The notes under the pieces were generated by a model. That model had not been told where the DNA came from and did not search any database. It was given only the letters and a program-made list of their open reading frames with translations. Source: Saccharum officinarum (Eukaryota; Streptophyta; Magnoliopsida; Poales; Poaceae). Taken from it: DNA of 64,000 nucleotides. The DNA is taken from positions 96,519,701-96,583,700 of the forward strand of contig CM036159.1 of the NCBI GenBank assembly GCA_020631735.1. The letters run 5' to 3'. Numbering within the stretch: the stretch's first letter is position 1; every line of letters begins with the position of its first letter. Below are positions 23,390 through 34,532 of the stretch, piece after piece. A program made the translations under genes and the position numbers.

Positions 23390-24300
23390 CCCGCCCACGC
23401 CGACCGGCCGCCGCCGCCGGCTAACCGCCCCGAAGGCTCGGTTTACCGCCCGGTCCGGGCGGTTTACCGAGAGGCCGCCGCGAAGTCGGCTAACCGCCCG
23501 GATCCAGCGGCTAACCGCTCGGTTAGCGCGGTTTACCGATCAGATCCGCGGCTAACCGCCCAGGTATGTTTTTTTTTCTTTACCTCGCAATCGGTTGTCG
23601 CACAAGAAACTAAACAGACTTGTTTATGTCAATTGCAACCTTCGGCTGCGACTAGCGGATGTGAACCCACGAAGGTATGATGAAGAAGATTTTATCGACC
23701 GGTTCGCTGAAGTCTCATTCTATGACCGGAGCAATCCGGTTAGGGAATGGATGGAGTATGGTAGATCTAACCTGCCTCCTGTTCTTGATGAGGATTCTGA
23801 CGAAGTGGACGTCCCTCTGCCATCACATCTTGTTAGGTACATTATATTTATATATATACAAATGTGTGTATGTCTCACCGTGTATTATGTGATTCATTTG
23901 TTTGTGTTGGCAGTGACCAAATAGACCCCGAGGATCTACGTCAGGCTACAGGGCATGATTGCATCAGTGATTAGGCCCGTAGAAATGTGGGTGAAAGTCA
24001 CCTCGGGAAGAGGAAGATGCAGATGGTGCCTCCGAAGGGTCACGGCAAGCGTCACCGAGGAAAAGGAAAAGCAGTGACCAGCGACACAGAGACTGAGGAT
24101 GAGCAATACCAGTCCCAGGATAGTGGTGACGATGACAGTAGTGACGATGACAGTGACAATGACGGTGCTGGTGGGAGTGATGGTGGTGGTGATGGTGGGA
24201 CAAACGGTGGTGGTGGTGGGAGTGGGGCTGGTACTATTGGTGCTGGTGGTAGTAGTTATGTAGGTCTTCATTTCACAGGTATCCATTGCACCTACATACA
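23390..24300 (+). pseudogene. 3' end of a hAT transposase gene
   Basis: Two exon-like segments (about 23585-23836 and 23914-24290, intron GT-AG) encode the C-terminal end of a DUF659/hAT-dimerisation type transposase. LSHKKLNRLVYVNCNLRLRL, then REWMEYGRSNLPPVLDED and VPLPSHLV, are typical of the segment after the hAT dimerisation domain in grass elements. An acidic and Gly-rich tail follows. A stop codon interrupts exon 2 (CISD-stop-ARRN near 23970). Upstream, 23400-23565 carries about eight GGTTTACCG or CTAACCGC motifs, which look like subterminal transposase-binding repeats. The catalytic N-terminal part is missing, so this is an internally deleted or truncated copy. The Gypsy LTR at 24346 lies just after it. 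Confidence 0.65.
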
Positions 24301-24345
24301 CACAATTGTTTCTGTCTATGCCTACTAATTATGGTTGATTGCAGG

Positions 24346-25478
24346 TGTCGGTGTTCGAACCTGAGGGGGTCCTAAACAAACGAGTAAATGCTGCGTGTCT
24401 CTTTCCTGGATGGTGATGCAAGGAGAATACACGGGGGTTTATCTTGATTTGGGCAAAAGAAGGCCCTACGTCCAGTGGGGGGAAGAAGTTTGTATTTCCT
24501 TGCACCGAAGTGCTCGTGTAGGGGTTACAAGCAGGCGAGAGAGGGCGCCGAGCCCAAGTCTCAAAGAGAGAAAAAAAGGACAAGGGTGGTTGCTTGAAGT
24601 ATCGATCTCTTGTTTTTTCTTTGTTGTCTATTGTTGTGTGGTCGGGTGCTTCGTTCCCCTCCCTTTCGTAGAACCCTGGCCTGCCCTTTTATGGGGCGAG
24701 AGGAGGCCAGGACGACGGGGAGTGATTTTTGGTCGATTCCTGTTGAGTTGACTGTAGCGACGTGCCCTGGGAATGGCCGGCCATCCCTGGACACCATGGC
24801 GTCGTGGGAGACGAGACGGCGAAATGACCCAGAACGTCGTGCCATACTGTCCTTCCCTTGCCGTTGAACTATGCCGAGCGTCGAGGTTGGGTCGAGGCCG
24901 GGTCGAGACCGGATGGATAAGGCCGAATCCCCGAGATTGCGGAGAACGGGCCTTGTCTTATCCTCCCTCGAGGGTGACCAATGGTAAACAGTGCACGGTA
25001 AGGTGGGTATAGTGACGGGTTTCACCTCCCATCATGGGATGGGTGGTAAAATAGTGAGACCTGACACGGGCATTGTTCCCACGTCGACCCTGGTCGCAGC
25101 CATGCCGGTAGGTGATAGTAGGTAACCGCATTAAATGCTATGACTTTTGTCCTGGGGTAGGTAAAGAGAAGGAGTCGAGGCGCTCGACCCAGGCTCACGC
25201 GAGTCGGAGTTTTTTTTTCCAGTGGGCGGACGAGCTTCGCGCGGGTCAGAGCGCCGTCGAGGTAGCTTGCCGTACGGGAGGGGGTGCGGTCGAGGCGCCC
25301 CGTCGAGCGGGCCTCGTACGAGTCGGAGCCGGAGCGCGGTTGAGACGCCCCGTCGAGTGAGCCTCGTACGAGGCGGACAGGATGCGCGGTCGAGGCGGGC
25401 TGCCTTTTATTGCGGTGTTAGTCGTTTTAGTTTTTTACTAGCGATGGGTGTGGGTACCCCATACTTTTGGTACCGACA
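24346..25478 (+). mobile_element. Gypsy-like LTR
   Basis: Starts TGTCGGTGTTCGAACC and ends TTTTGGTACCGACA, so the 7-bp TGTCGGT/ACCGACA ends are perfectly inverted as expected of an LTR. The flanks (GCAGG left, GTAGC right) do not match. No standard PBS was recognised after it, so a 5' LTR with an unusual primer site is possible. The PF04195-type ORF downstream supports a retrotransposon context. Confidence 0.55.
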
Positions 25479-25671
25479 GTAGCCCCCGAGCCTTTGGGTG
25501 AGTGTGTGATCACTCTCCCAGAGGTTTGTTCGAACTGGAGTCGTAGCGTCGTGATTTTTTCCGGTGGGGGCACGCGAGCGCACCCGCCGGGTGTAGCCCC
25601 CGAGGCCTCGGTGGAGTGCTGGGACTCCTCCGAGGTCTTGTTTTCATTTTATTGGGGGATGATTCATTGCG

Positions 25672-27110
25672 GCCGAGCCCCCGAGCCTCGCGCACACGAG
25701 GTTGATCAGAGTCCCGACCGTCTTTTGTGCGACCCTCGCGCTCCCTTTCGAAAAAAGGAGGAGGGGTGGAGAACGCCGTACTACCCTCGTTTGGGCGCGA
25801 GTTCCGACGCTCTCCGGTGAGCTGCTAGCGGGGGAATTCGAGTGAGAGCCCATGCCCCGTTCGTTAGGGGTCGGCTAGTGGCCCGGAGGCGCTCTCAAAG
25901 ATGCCAAGGAGTGGTTGTGTGGATCTCGATTCCCTGCGACAGGATTCGAGGGCTCGATGCCTCCCCCAGGGGGATTCCTACGATGACCTCCTCCTTCAGC
26001 CTCGAATACGTCCTGGGGTGCCTCGAGAGCATGGCTCGAGCCCTTGGCCATGTACGGGCGCACCCTGGGTCGTCCCTAACTCTGTTGCTCGAGGGCAGCT
26101 GTCGAACCCTGGTCGAGGGCCAGCTTTCGTTCCCTCGAGGCTTAGGTTTCTGCGGTCGAGCCCCCGAGCCTCGCGCGCATGAGGTCGATCAGAGTCCCGA
26201 CCGTCTTTTGTGCGACCCTCACGCTCCCTTTCGAAAAAAGGAGGAGGGGTGGAGAATGCCGTACTACCCTCGTTTGGGCGCGAGTTCCGATGATCTCCGG
26301 TGAGCTGCTAGCGGGGGAATTTGAGTGAGAGCCCGGCAACCGTTCATTAGGGGTCGGCTAGTGGCCTGGAGGCGCTCTCAAAGATGCCAAGGAGTGGTCG
26401 TGTGGATCTCGATTCCCTGCGACAGGATTCGAGGGCTCGATGCCTCCCCCGGGGGGATTCCTACGACGACCTCCTCCTTCGGCCTCGAATACGTCCTAGG
26501 GTGCCTCGAGAGCGTGGCTCGAGCCCTTGGCCATGTATAGGCACACCCTGGGTCATCCCTAACTCTGTTGCTCGAGGGCAGCTGTCGAACCCTGGTCGAG
26601 GGCCAGCTTTCGTTCCCTCGAGGCTTAGGTTTCTGCGGTCGAGCCCCCGAGCCTCGCGCGCACGAGGTCGATCAGAGTCCCGACCATCTTTTGTGTGACC
26701 CTCATGCTCCCTTTCAAAAAAGGAGGAGGGGTGGAGAACACCGTACTACCCTCGTTTGGGCGCGAGTTCCGACGATCTCCGGTGAGCTGCTAGTGGGGGA
26801 ATTCGAGTGAGAGCCCGTGCCCCGTTCGTTAGGGGTCGGCTAGTGGCCCGGAGGCGCTCTCAAAGATGCCAAGGAGTGGTCGTGTGGATCTCGATTCCCT
26901 GCGATAGGATTTGAGGGCTCGATGCCTCCCCCGGGGGGATTCCTACGATGATCTCCTCCTTCAGCCTCGAATACGTCCTAGGGTGCCTTGAGAGCGTGGC
27001 TCGAGCCCTTGGCCATGTACGGGCATACCCTGGGTCGTCCCTAACTCTGTTGCTCGAGGGCAGCTGTCGAACCCTGGTCGAGGGCCAGCTTTCGCTCCCT
27101 CGAGGCTTAT
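25672..27110. repeat. three tandem copies of a ~483-bp GC-rich repeat
   Basis: Units start near 25672, 26156 and 26638 at GGTCGAGCCCCCGAGCCTCG (first copy GGCCGAGCCC). They share GAGGAGGGGTGGAGAA and CAAAGATGCCAAGGAGTGGT. Copies differ by scattered substitutions only. They sit between the LTR and the PF04195 ORF, in the position of an untranslated leader or promoter region. Confidence 0.93.
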
Positions 27111-27363
27111 ACCGGGCTCGGGGCCCGTTTCCCAGGTATCTGGGAATATCCGTCCGCGGATCCCTCCCCCGCCCGTTAGCCGGGCGCGTCTTTTGGGGGA
27201 GGCGAGATCGGCGCGGTAGTGGGCGACGTGGCGTACGGTTACTACGTGGGGGACGGTCATGTGCCCGACTCCTGCGAGATGTAAGGAAACGGTTAGGTGG
27301 GCGCATTTAATACGAGAAACTGTTCCTACCTTTTCGCGCGGCTGTTGGGCTTCTGCCTGGGCA

Positions 27364-27370
27364 TATAAAA
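27364..27370 (+). promoter_or_regulatory. TATA box before the PF04195-type ORF
   Basis: TATAAAA in GGGCATATAAAATCAAGG lies about 150 bp upstream of the ATG at 27516. The sequence just upstream is GC-rich. Confidence 0.5.
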
Positions 27371-27515
27371 TCAAGGCCTGGGAGTCTGCGTTCTCCTCTG
27401 TTCCCTTGCGTTCCTGCATTCTTCTACCTCAGACAACCCTTGCCTTATCGTGCTCTGCGCCCGCTTCGCTGTCGCCACCGCGTCCTCTTCGTCCACCCCC
27501 CTTTCGATAACCCCG

Positions 27516-28404
27516 ATGGCAGGAAAGAGCCAGATCCTCCCCGCCGATGACTGGGCCGCCTCTTTGGTGACGGAGAGGAGGTTGGAAGAATTGGTCGAGG
27601 GCAGGCTGCTGCGGCCGAGGACGAGCCGGTCGCAACCGGAGTAGATCGCGCTGCCCCCTGCCCACCGGGAGCCGGCACCCCCGGAGGGGTACGTGGTGAG
27701 CTTCGTCTGCTTCCACGAGCAGGGTTTGGCGTGCCGGCGTCCGTCTTCATGCGCGCGCTCCTCCACTACTGCCAGGTGGAGCTTCATCACCTTTCCCCCA
27801 ACGCCATCACGCAGGCCGCCATCTTTGCGGCGGTCTGCGAGGGCTACCTTGGGGTGGAGCCGCAGTGGAACCTGTGGCTTCACCTTTTCAAGGCCGAGCT
27901 CTTCGCCAAGAAGGTGGGGGAGAAGGGCGTCTTGTGCGCGGCCCGAGTAGGGAGCTGCGTCCTGCAGGTGAGGTCGAGCCGGGCGGATCTGTACATCCCG
28001 GCTCGCCTCATATCTTCGAACAGTGGGTGGCACGAGGGTTGGTTCTACCTCCGCAACGATGAAAATCAGTTGCCGAGGTACACCGGCCGCGTGCTAACCA
28101 CTCGAGAGGAGCGCTGGACATACGGAGTGCCGGAAGCCGAGAAGCCGCGCCTGGACCCGCTGCTGGCGGCGCTGCAGCAGCTTCGCCTTCGGGGCTTGAC
28201 GGCTGCGGCGGTGGCCGCGGCCTTCCATCGTCGTAGGGTGATGCCGCTGTCCTGCGTCGTCTCCGCCTCGACCAGATGACTCCGGAGGCATCGCTGGAGG
28301 GGACCCGGATGTCCCACGAATCTCTTTCCCTCGAGGAGGTCCTTCGGCGAGCGCGTCGGATGGTCGGGAACTTCAAGGTGGAGGAGGCTAACCGGGTCCC
28401 ATGA
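27516..28404 (+). pseudogene. broken 'gypsy-type transposon' protein (PF04195-like)
   Basis: The reading frame begins MAGKSQILPADDWAAS. After a second segment it gives FMRALLHYCQVELHHLSPNA followed by EGYLGVEPQWNLWLHLF. This is the signature of the plant 'putative gypsy type transposon' family (PF04195), carried by large Gypsy elements. Despite older names it is not a proven transposase. The frame is broken by a TAG at about 27642, a one-base loss near 27727 and another shift near 28245. A short tail follows (TPEASLEGTRMS, then LSLEEVLRRARRM) before the stop at 28402-28404. Everything downstream is lost in the gap at 28650. Confidence 0.7.
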
Positions 28405-28649
28405 GACCTACCGAAGGTTCGAGCCAGTGGTACGTATCTTAGGATTAGTAGTTTTGCCAGTTTCGTTTATTTTTGGATTTCGCTATTTGATCGAGGCCGC
28501 GCGTAGGATTTGTCAGCGCTGCGAGAGACGCGTCGCCAGTCCTAGAGGACCGGCTCGCCCGGGAGGCTCGACGCCAGCATGCTTCCAAGAAGAAGCAAAC
28601 CAAGGAGATGGCCAAGAAGCGGGCAATCCACAAGGCCAAAGAGGCGGTG

Positions 28650-28749
28650 NNNNNNNNNNNNNNNNNNNNNNNNNNNNNNNNNNNNNNNNNNNNNNNNNNN
28701 NNNNNNNNNNNNNNNNNNNNNNNNNNNNNNNNNNNNNNNNNNNNNNNNN
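28650..28749. other. assembly gap (100 N)
   Basis: Exactly 100 N. It separates the PF04195 element from the minus-strand LTR that begins at 28754, so their true relation is unknown. Confidence 0.95.
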
Positions 28750-28753
28750 GAAG

Positions 28754-31700
28754 TGTCACAGAACCTCCTAATTATGATGGCCACAAGTACCCGTCATTGC
28801 CATAATGACCTCTGATGCCGTACTTATGTCACCATAACTTAAAAGGCCTGCTTTTCCTCCGACAGGATCCAATCACAGGAGTATTGCAATATTACAACAG
28901 TTTATTCAAAATATTCAACAGAGTAACGTAGCGGAAGTCTTACAATAATATAGGTTTACAAACTAGTTTTTAAAACTTCAAACCTTATGTAACATTATTA
29001 CAAACCAGTAGTAGAGAAGTATCGGTACTAACTTTATTACATCACACAAGCGAGATGCCTTGCCCAAAGGCCACACAGTCTACTCGTCGTCACTGTCTTC
29101 AACCACGACGGTCATGCAACAAGGCTCGAAGCAGACTTGTTCATGAACCGCACCTGCAACAAGGGGTTAACAAACCCTGAGTACTTGAGGGTACTCAACA
29201 AGACTTACCCGACTAAGACAAAGACTCCAAGGGCATGCTAGCTTTAGGGAATCAAGGTACGGGTATTCCAGAATCAAATTTTCTTTTGCAGAAAAGCTTA
29301 CTAAAGTAAGTCCTTACCTTCAATATTTTACTTTTACCATTGATGGTTCATTAACCAATTCTAGGTGATCCTAATCTAGATCAAAGTAATTATCATCAAA
29401 TCCTTTCTCATTCTTTCTTTTATTCTAGTTCTTAACTACGATGCAAGTCAGGTGATCAAGTCTCCATAACCGAGGAGCAACGACGATTCGAACCGATTAT
29501 ACCCAGCTGGGGATCTCTAACTTCACGACATATGTAGAAACCGAATCTTGCATATATCAACCCTCATTTAGATCTCCCAAAACCAGAATGTGTCCATCGC
29601 CACCCGAGAGTACAGTACTCCTCGAACCCGACCAAATTCTAGCCCCGAGGGTACACGCTACTCTCGCCATCTCTCCACTCCCAGTGCGAGGTTAGACGTT
29701 CTCGTAATGGAATCACCAACATTTTGGGCTTACCCAAGGCATGAGGCTAGTTGCAAAGTCTTGAACACAACAGGCTTACAACGAACGGACCTTAACTGAC
29801 AAGGCGGAAACACTACATTGAGACTCCTTTCCCAATGCATGTTAGCAGTGGCCAAACCACCCGCCCGATCTTTCAAGTTCATTCTCATATTTCAATATTC
29901 ATTCAATATGTCGTCATGGCTATATAAACATTGCATTTAAAAGCTTAACTTCTAAGCATAGCGAAGCATACTACGCATTTTTCCGTAAAACAGGTATCAA
30001 GGTTGATATCACAATAATCAAGGATGATAATGCAGCAATTGGGTTATCACTCAACTCCTAATTACTTAATGCAGTAAACCATATTATAAATAATAAAACA
30101 TTTGTAAAATTCAAGGTAGGGTTTAAATGCACCGGGGCTTGCCTTGCTCGGACACGACGACTGACTCAGACCCGAGAACTCCAACGTCAGGTCCGAAACC
30201 CACCGACGATCGCTCTTCTCCGGAAACTGGCTCGACGGCTTCGACTTCTTCGAAAGCGGAGACTACACAAACACATAACATGCTTTAACATGATGCTCGA
30301 TGATAAACATGATGCTTGATGATAACATGCTACGAGTTACGACTGGAGTACAACTTCCTTCGCGGTACAGTCGCAAACTGAAAACCTACTAACTAGTAGC
30401 GACGATTTCCAGCGATACCAGCTTTTAACCTAACAAGTTACTAACGAGCTCAATCATGAAATTAAGGTGCCAGAGATCACCAAAGGGTAGTGACCTAAGG
30501 ACATCACTCAATCAAAAAGGCACACAACACTTAAAGTTCTTAAATTAACATTTATTTATTATTTAAATAATTAGGACATAATTAGAAGTTAATCAAATTT
30601 TACCTAATCAAGCTCAAACTTTTTCTATGGATTAAGAATGATTTAGAACAGTGTCATAATAAATTTCATCATTTTTGGATTAATAAATTAATTATTAAAA
30701 TTCATGGAAGTTGCATTTAATCTTTATTAGAACTAATTAATTCTACTGCACAAAGTACACAAATTCATGATTTAAAATTTTTCCTAGATAGTTTATACAT
30801 TGAGAAGCCTACACAAAAATTTTCATGAATTTTAGAACTCTACACAATTTTTAGTGAAATAAACAAATAACAGCACTATTCATTTATTTGAAAAAGAAAA
30901 AGAAAAACGAAATCGGGCCGATTCTTCCTTTCTCCCGCGGTCTGGCCCAACTAGATGGCCCGCTCGCCCGCGCCTTCGCTTGGCCCAGCCGCACGGCCCA
31001 GCCCAGCATCGGCCTGCTCCGCCCGCGCGTGCCTGCTCTCCTTCTCTCTCTCGCTGACACCGTGTCCCCACATGTCATCGCCTTCCTCCCGCTCGCCCGC
31101 TCGCTCCCGTGTGCCCGCGCTCTCTCCCGCGGTGGCTGGCCGGTGACTGGTGCCTCGGTCGACAAACCGACTCCACCATCACCATCTACACTACCCCACG
31201 GTTCCATTTTGCTACTAAACACCATGGCTCGAGCTCAGGCGACAGCTCACCGACGACGGTGGCGGCTCGACGGCCACGGTGACCGGTGACTCGACGGTAC
31301 AACGTGGTAGCGATTAAAGCGAGTGGTCAGGGAGTATCAGGGGCGTACCACGATCATGAAGGAGTGATCGGTTGAAGCTGAGAGGCTCTGGAGGCGGCTG
31401 GCCACGGTGGCGGGGTTCGACGGGAACGGCGGCGACCCGAGGTGGAAGACGACGGCTCCCCGGCGATCCAAGCGGAATTGGGCCAACTCAACTGGTTCAC
31501 GAGGTGCGCAAGGATGAGACAAGCTAAGGGTGTGGTTGGCGTGGCCGGAGACGGCTTGGTGGCGGCAGCGGCGAGCGGCGGAGCTGCGGTGGCGACGGTG
31601 GCGAAAACGGAGGAACAAAGCCGGTCATGGAGAGCTCGCATATATATAGGGAACGACCACGGTTACTGCACTGGAAGACGTGCGATGTCGTGCTGGCGAT

Positions 31701-32843
31701 CGAGGACACGCCTGGAAGCTGGCCGAAGCCATCCGGCGTCTCGCCGGCGCCCATACCGCGCGGTGGTCGGCGGTGATTCGTCGGTGCACTGTAGCTGCCC
31801 CCCAACTTTTGAAATTCAAACTGATTTTTCAAATTACTTTCAAATTCATGTAACAACTTGAAAAACTTCCAATCTATGAAATCTTCAGAATTTCAAGCTC
31901 TACAAGTTTTGTATTGAACACTTTTTCAAATTCACACGGATTTTGAAATTTGAGTTTAAATTCAAAAGGGGACACATTTTTGGGATTTGGTAATTTAGAA
32001 ATTACTTTTGATTTTATATTGAAACTTCAAAATCTCCAAACACCAAAGTTGTACATCTTGACAAGACCTACAACTTTGCTGTTCAAAACATTTTCAAATT
32101 CTGCCTCCATTTTGAAATCTTAGTTTGGGGACAAAAATGAGTCAAAACTGAAATTTGTTTATTTTCAAAATTGCTCCACATTTTACACTAAAACTTTGAA
32201 AACTCAAAACACCAAAGTTGTAGCCCTTGAAAAGTTCTACAAACTTGGTTTTGAACTTTTTCCCAAATTTTGCTTAGATTTTGAATTATTTCAAAAGGGG
32301 TAAAACAGGGTTTTGAAATTTAGGGTTTTCGGAGGAATTTTAAATTGGAATTTGTTGCTACTTTGATTTGTGATTACTTAATGATCAAAACCTCACCCAA
32401 GGGCATCATTTGGACCAACATGACATGGTTGACCAAATGCCACTCTTGGTTGACCAATTAGCTTTTAAAATTCTTTTACATTTTTCCCCATTTTGAATTC
32501 GAATTCGAATCGGAAAACTCGTGACAAGTTTTGGGACTCCAATTCAAACTCAAATTTGGAGTTTCATTTTAGAGGTTGTACTTGAGCTCATACCCTACAC
32601 TTGACACTAGTGTGCAACACAGTCGCACACCTCAAATTACGCAGGGCATGGACTAAGCATTTGCGGTGGTATTAAAAATTAGGGTTTTCGGGTTTTGAAG
32701 CACACCACTGAGAAACACATTCAACCTAGATAAGTAAACTTGTTTTAGTTGATGCATAACAAAGTTAACCTAACAGGGATGCTTTGCAATGCATTATGAT
32801 GACATGGCAGATTAATTAGCACTATAACACCCGGGGTGTTACA
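28754..32843 (-). mobile_element. long Gypsy LTR 'A' (4,090 bp), inserted in gag of element B
   Basis: On the minus strand it starts TGTAACACCCCGGGTGTTATAG and ends GGTTCTGTGACA. It has the same organisation as LTR B (35309-40347), including a near-identical terminal segment (on plus: TGTCACAGAACC here, TGTAACAGAACC there), a shared ACCCTGAGTACT motif, and a GC-rich core (30915-31790). Between 31860 and 32310 there are about three degenerate ~170-bp repeats around CACCAAAGTTGTA. It cuts the gag frame of element B exactly at 32843/32844. Solo LTR versus 5' LTR cannot be decided because the gap adjoins its left end. Short GC-driven open frames inside are not genes. Confidence 0.75.
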
Positions 32844-33269
32844 CCAAGCAATCGGGACATTTGCAGGTAGTGTGGAACGATAGTGGCTCCACCAAATACC
32901 CGCTGGACCATGCAGTTGGTGAGAAGCATATTCAGTCTTTAGCTCATCAGTCAAGCGAAGCAGACGAAACTTTTGTTCAATAGTATTCAACCACTCATCG
33001 GCTTGCAGTGGTTCCTCCGCCTCCTTAAAGAGCGGGGGCTTAGTATCAAGAAAGTCCTTGAAATCACTGTACTGATTGGGTTCTGGGCCCTGGCGGCCAT
33101 GACGAGCCTCCCGGTTGGCAAGCTGGCGCATAGCATCTGCCAGCATGCGCTGCCCTTCGACCACTGTCTGCATCAGCTCAGCCGGGGTAGGTGGTGGCGG
33201 AGGGGGTGGCTGTTCCTCATCCTCATTGCCACGACCCGACGGAGATTGTACGACATCTGCAAAATGCAT
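32844..33269 (-). pseudogene. Gypsy gag N-terminal part, truncated
   Basis: The frame starts MHFADVVQSPSGRG, then a proline run, a helical segment (ELMQTVVEGQRMLADAMRQL), and the retrotransposon gag domain (FLDTKPPLFKEAEEPLQADE... and HGPAGIWWSHYRSTLP). This is the standard 'PPxFxG/EA..PLxADxWL...L.G.A..WW' capsid pattern of Gypsy elements, most like the Tekay/Del chromovirus group. It ends mid-domain at LTR A. An acceptor-like TTTTGCAG overlaps the start, so a spliced start is possible. No pol sequence remains in the window. Confidence 0.8.
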
Positions 33270-33920
33270 AGCCAATGAGCACTGACGATGTGGGAAATTT
33301 GTAGATGAATTATTGTAAATAGGTCAAACTGACTTCATGAAATGGACTTCTCAAAATAATCATGGCACAATCATTCATCACAACCGCACAATCCATTCAA
33401 GCGCATCACTTGACGCAATCATGCGAGGGGAATCCAACAAGATGTACTTTGATAAAGGCTCACTCACAAGGAGCACAACAGTTACTGAACCGTTTACATT
33501 AATATCTACGTGATTTTTGACCTTCCGCCCGGTACTTGGATTCGATCTCAACATTTTTAGTTGTCTGAGACATGCTACTTCAAACTGACCACAAAGAGAC
33601 TTCTCAACGGTAGAGTTCCATGGTGGATCATGACTAGCCATCTCGATACCAGCGCGTGCCAAGCAGCACAGCCTTATGTCGCGCGCCATAGGAGGCCCTC
33701 AGTTTCGTCGCGGCACCGAAGAGTGCTAATCGTGACACCATCATCGAACGCAACACAATAAGACATCCAATTGCGATCGAAATTAACAGGTTCCAACTAA
33801 ACATCCAGGAAACATAGAGTTCGACCTTACATCCCAAAAGTCAAGTTATTACAAAGCCTCACTCCAACACAGGGAGGGCACAAAAGACGATCCTAACATT
33901 GTAGCTACGCGATGACTACT
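33270..33920 (-). other. spacer between the H3-tail ORF and gag
   Basis: About 650 bp with no recognised domain. A 103-codon open frame (33378-33689, minus) has no family signature. It might be an intron joining the first ORF to gag, since a TTTTGCAG acceptor is present at about 33257, but I could not find a convincing donor before the ORF stop. Confidence 0.4.
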
Positions 33921-34532
33921 CTAAGCATCGCCCTTAGAGTCGGTGTCAAGGATCTCCCCGCCATCCTCGTCGCTAACAGGCTCTAACTCCTCGTTTTCTT
34001 CTTCTTCTGGCTCGTCTTCTGGTGCTTCTTCTGGTGCGGCATCTTGGGGCCCATTGACCTCCACTTCTTCATCTTCAGCCATGAAGATTCCCAAACCCAT
34101 GTCCTCATCTGTGTTGTTGTTTCGAGGCAGTAGAGGATTTAGCTGGTTGTTCAGGCGGTGCACTTCTTCATGAAGATTGTCATTGTATTCTTCAGCATTC
34201 TCCAACTGTTGCTCGAGCTCAAACTGACGAGCTCTCAGAACGTTCTCCTCGTGTCAGGCTTCATCCCTCTGATTCATGACATGAACCAGCATGCATTGAC
34301 AGTTGTGATTTGCTACTGTCAATCTCTGGACTGCAAGGGTTTCCTGATCACGATCACGGATCACTTGCTCCAGTTGCTGGCGCGCTGCATTTCGGGCAGC
34401 AGTCACTTCGGCCAACTCAGCCCTCAGCCTTTCCACCTCAGTGGGCTCAGGGCGGGGCTCACGTGGAGCGAGCTGGTGACGAGGTGCCCTGCCTCCAGTG
34501 GACTTGCGAGCGGTCCTCTTGGTACGTGCCAT
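33921..34532 (-). pseudogene. retrotransposon extra ORF with histone H3-tail-like N-terminus
   Basis: The ATG at 34530-34532 opens a frame beginning MARTKRTARKSTGGRAPRHQ. Over M plus residues 1-21 it matches the histone H3 tail at 19 of 22 positions. It keeps R2, K4, R8, K9, S10 and R17 and changes Q5 to R, K14 to R and K18 to H. No histone fold follows. Instead a heptad-like Leu/Glu/Arg/Gln-rich segment (about residues 30-120, probable coiled coil) leads to an acidic C-terminus (EEEENEELEPVSDEDGG). One in-frame TGA at 34254-34256 interrupts it; the same frame then continues to the stop at 33921. It lies between the PBS (35295) and gag (33269) on the gag strand, so it belongs to element B. 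Function is unknown; chromatin targeting by mimicry is a hypothesis. Chance similarity is very unlikely at this length. Confidence 0.75.

Noticed and set aside
23936..24301. Antisense frame rich in Thr or His
   Set aside because: Shadow of the Asp/Gly-rich tail of the hAT transposase on the plus strand.
25672..27110. Repeated ~100-codon frames suggesting a repeat protein
   Set aside because: Each tandem unit holds similar frames because the DNA is duplicated. Frames end within units and no protein family is evident.
25672..27110. CRISPR-like array
   Set aside because: Units are ~483 bp with no short repeat/spacer alternation, and the genome is plant nuclear DNA.
27371..28033. 220-codon minus-strand frame
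   Set aside because: Antisense shadow of the PF04195-type pseudogene, which has recognisable motifs on the plus strand.
30880..31860. Open frames up to 139 codons inside LTR A
   Set aside because: GC-rich LTR core, frames overlap on both strands and carry no family signature.
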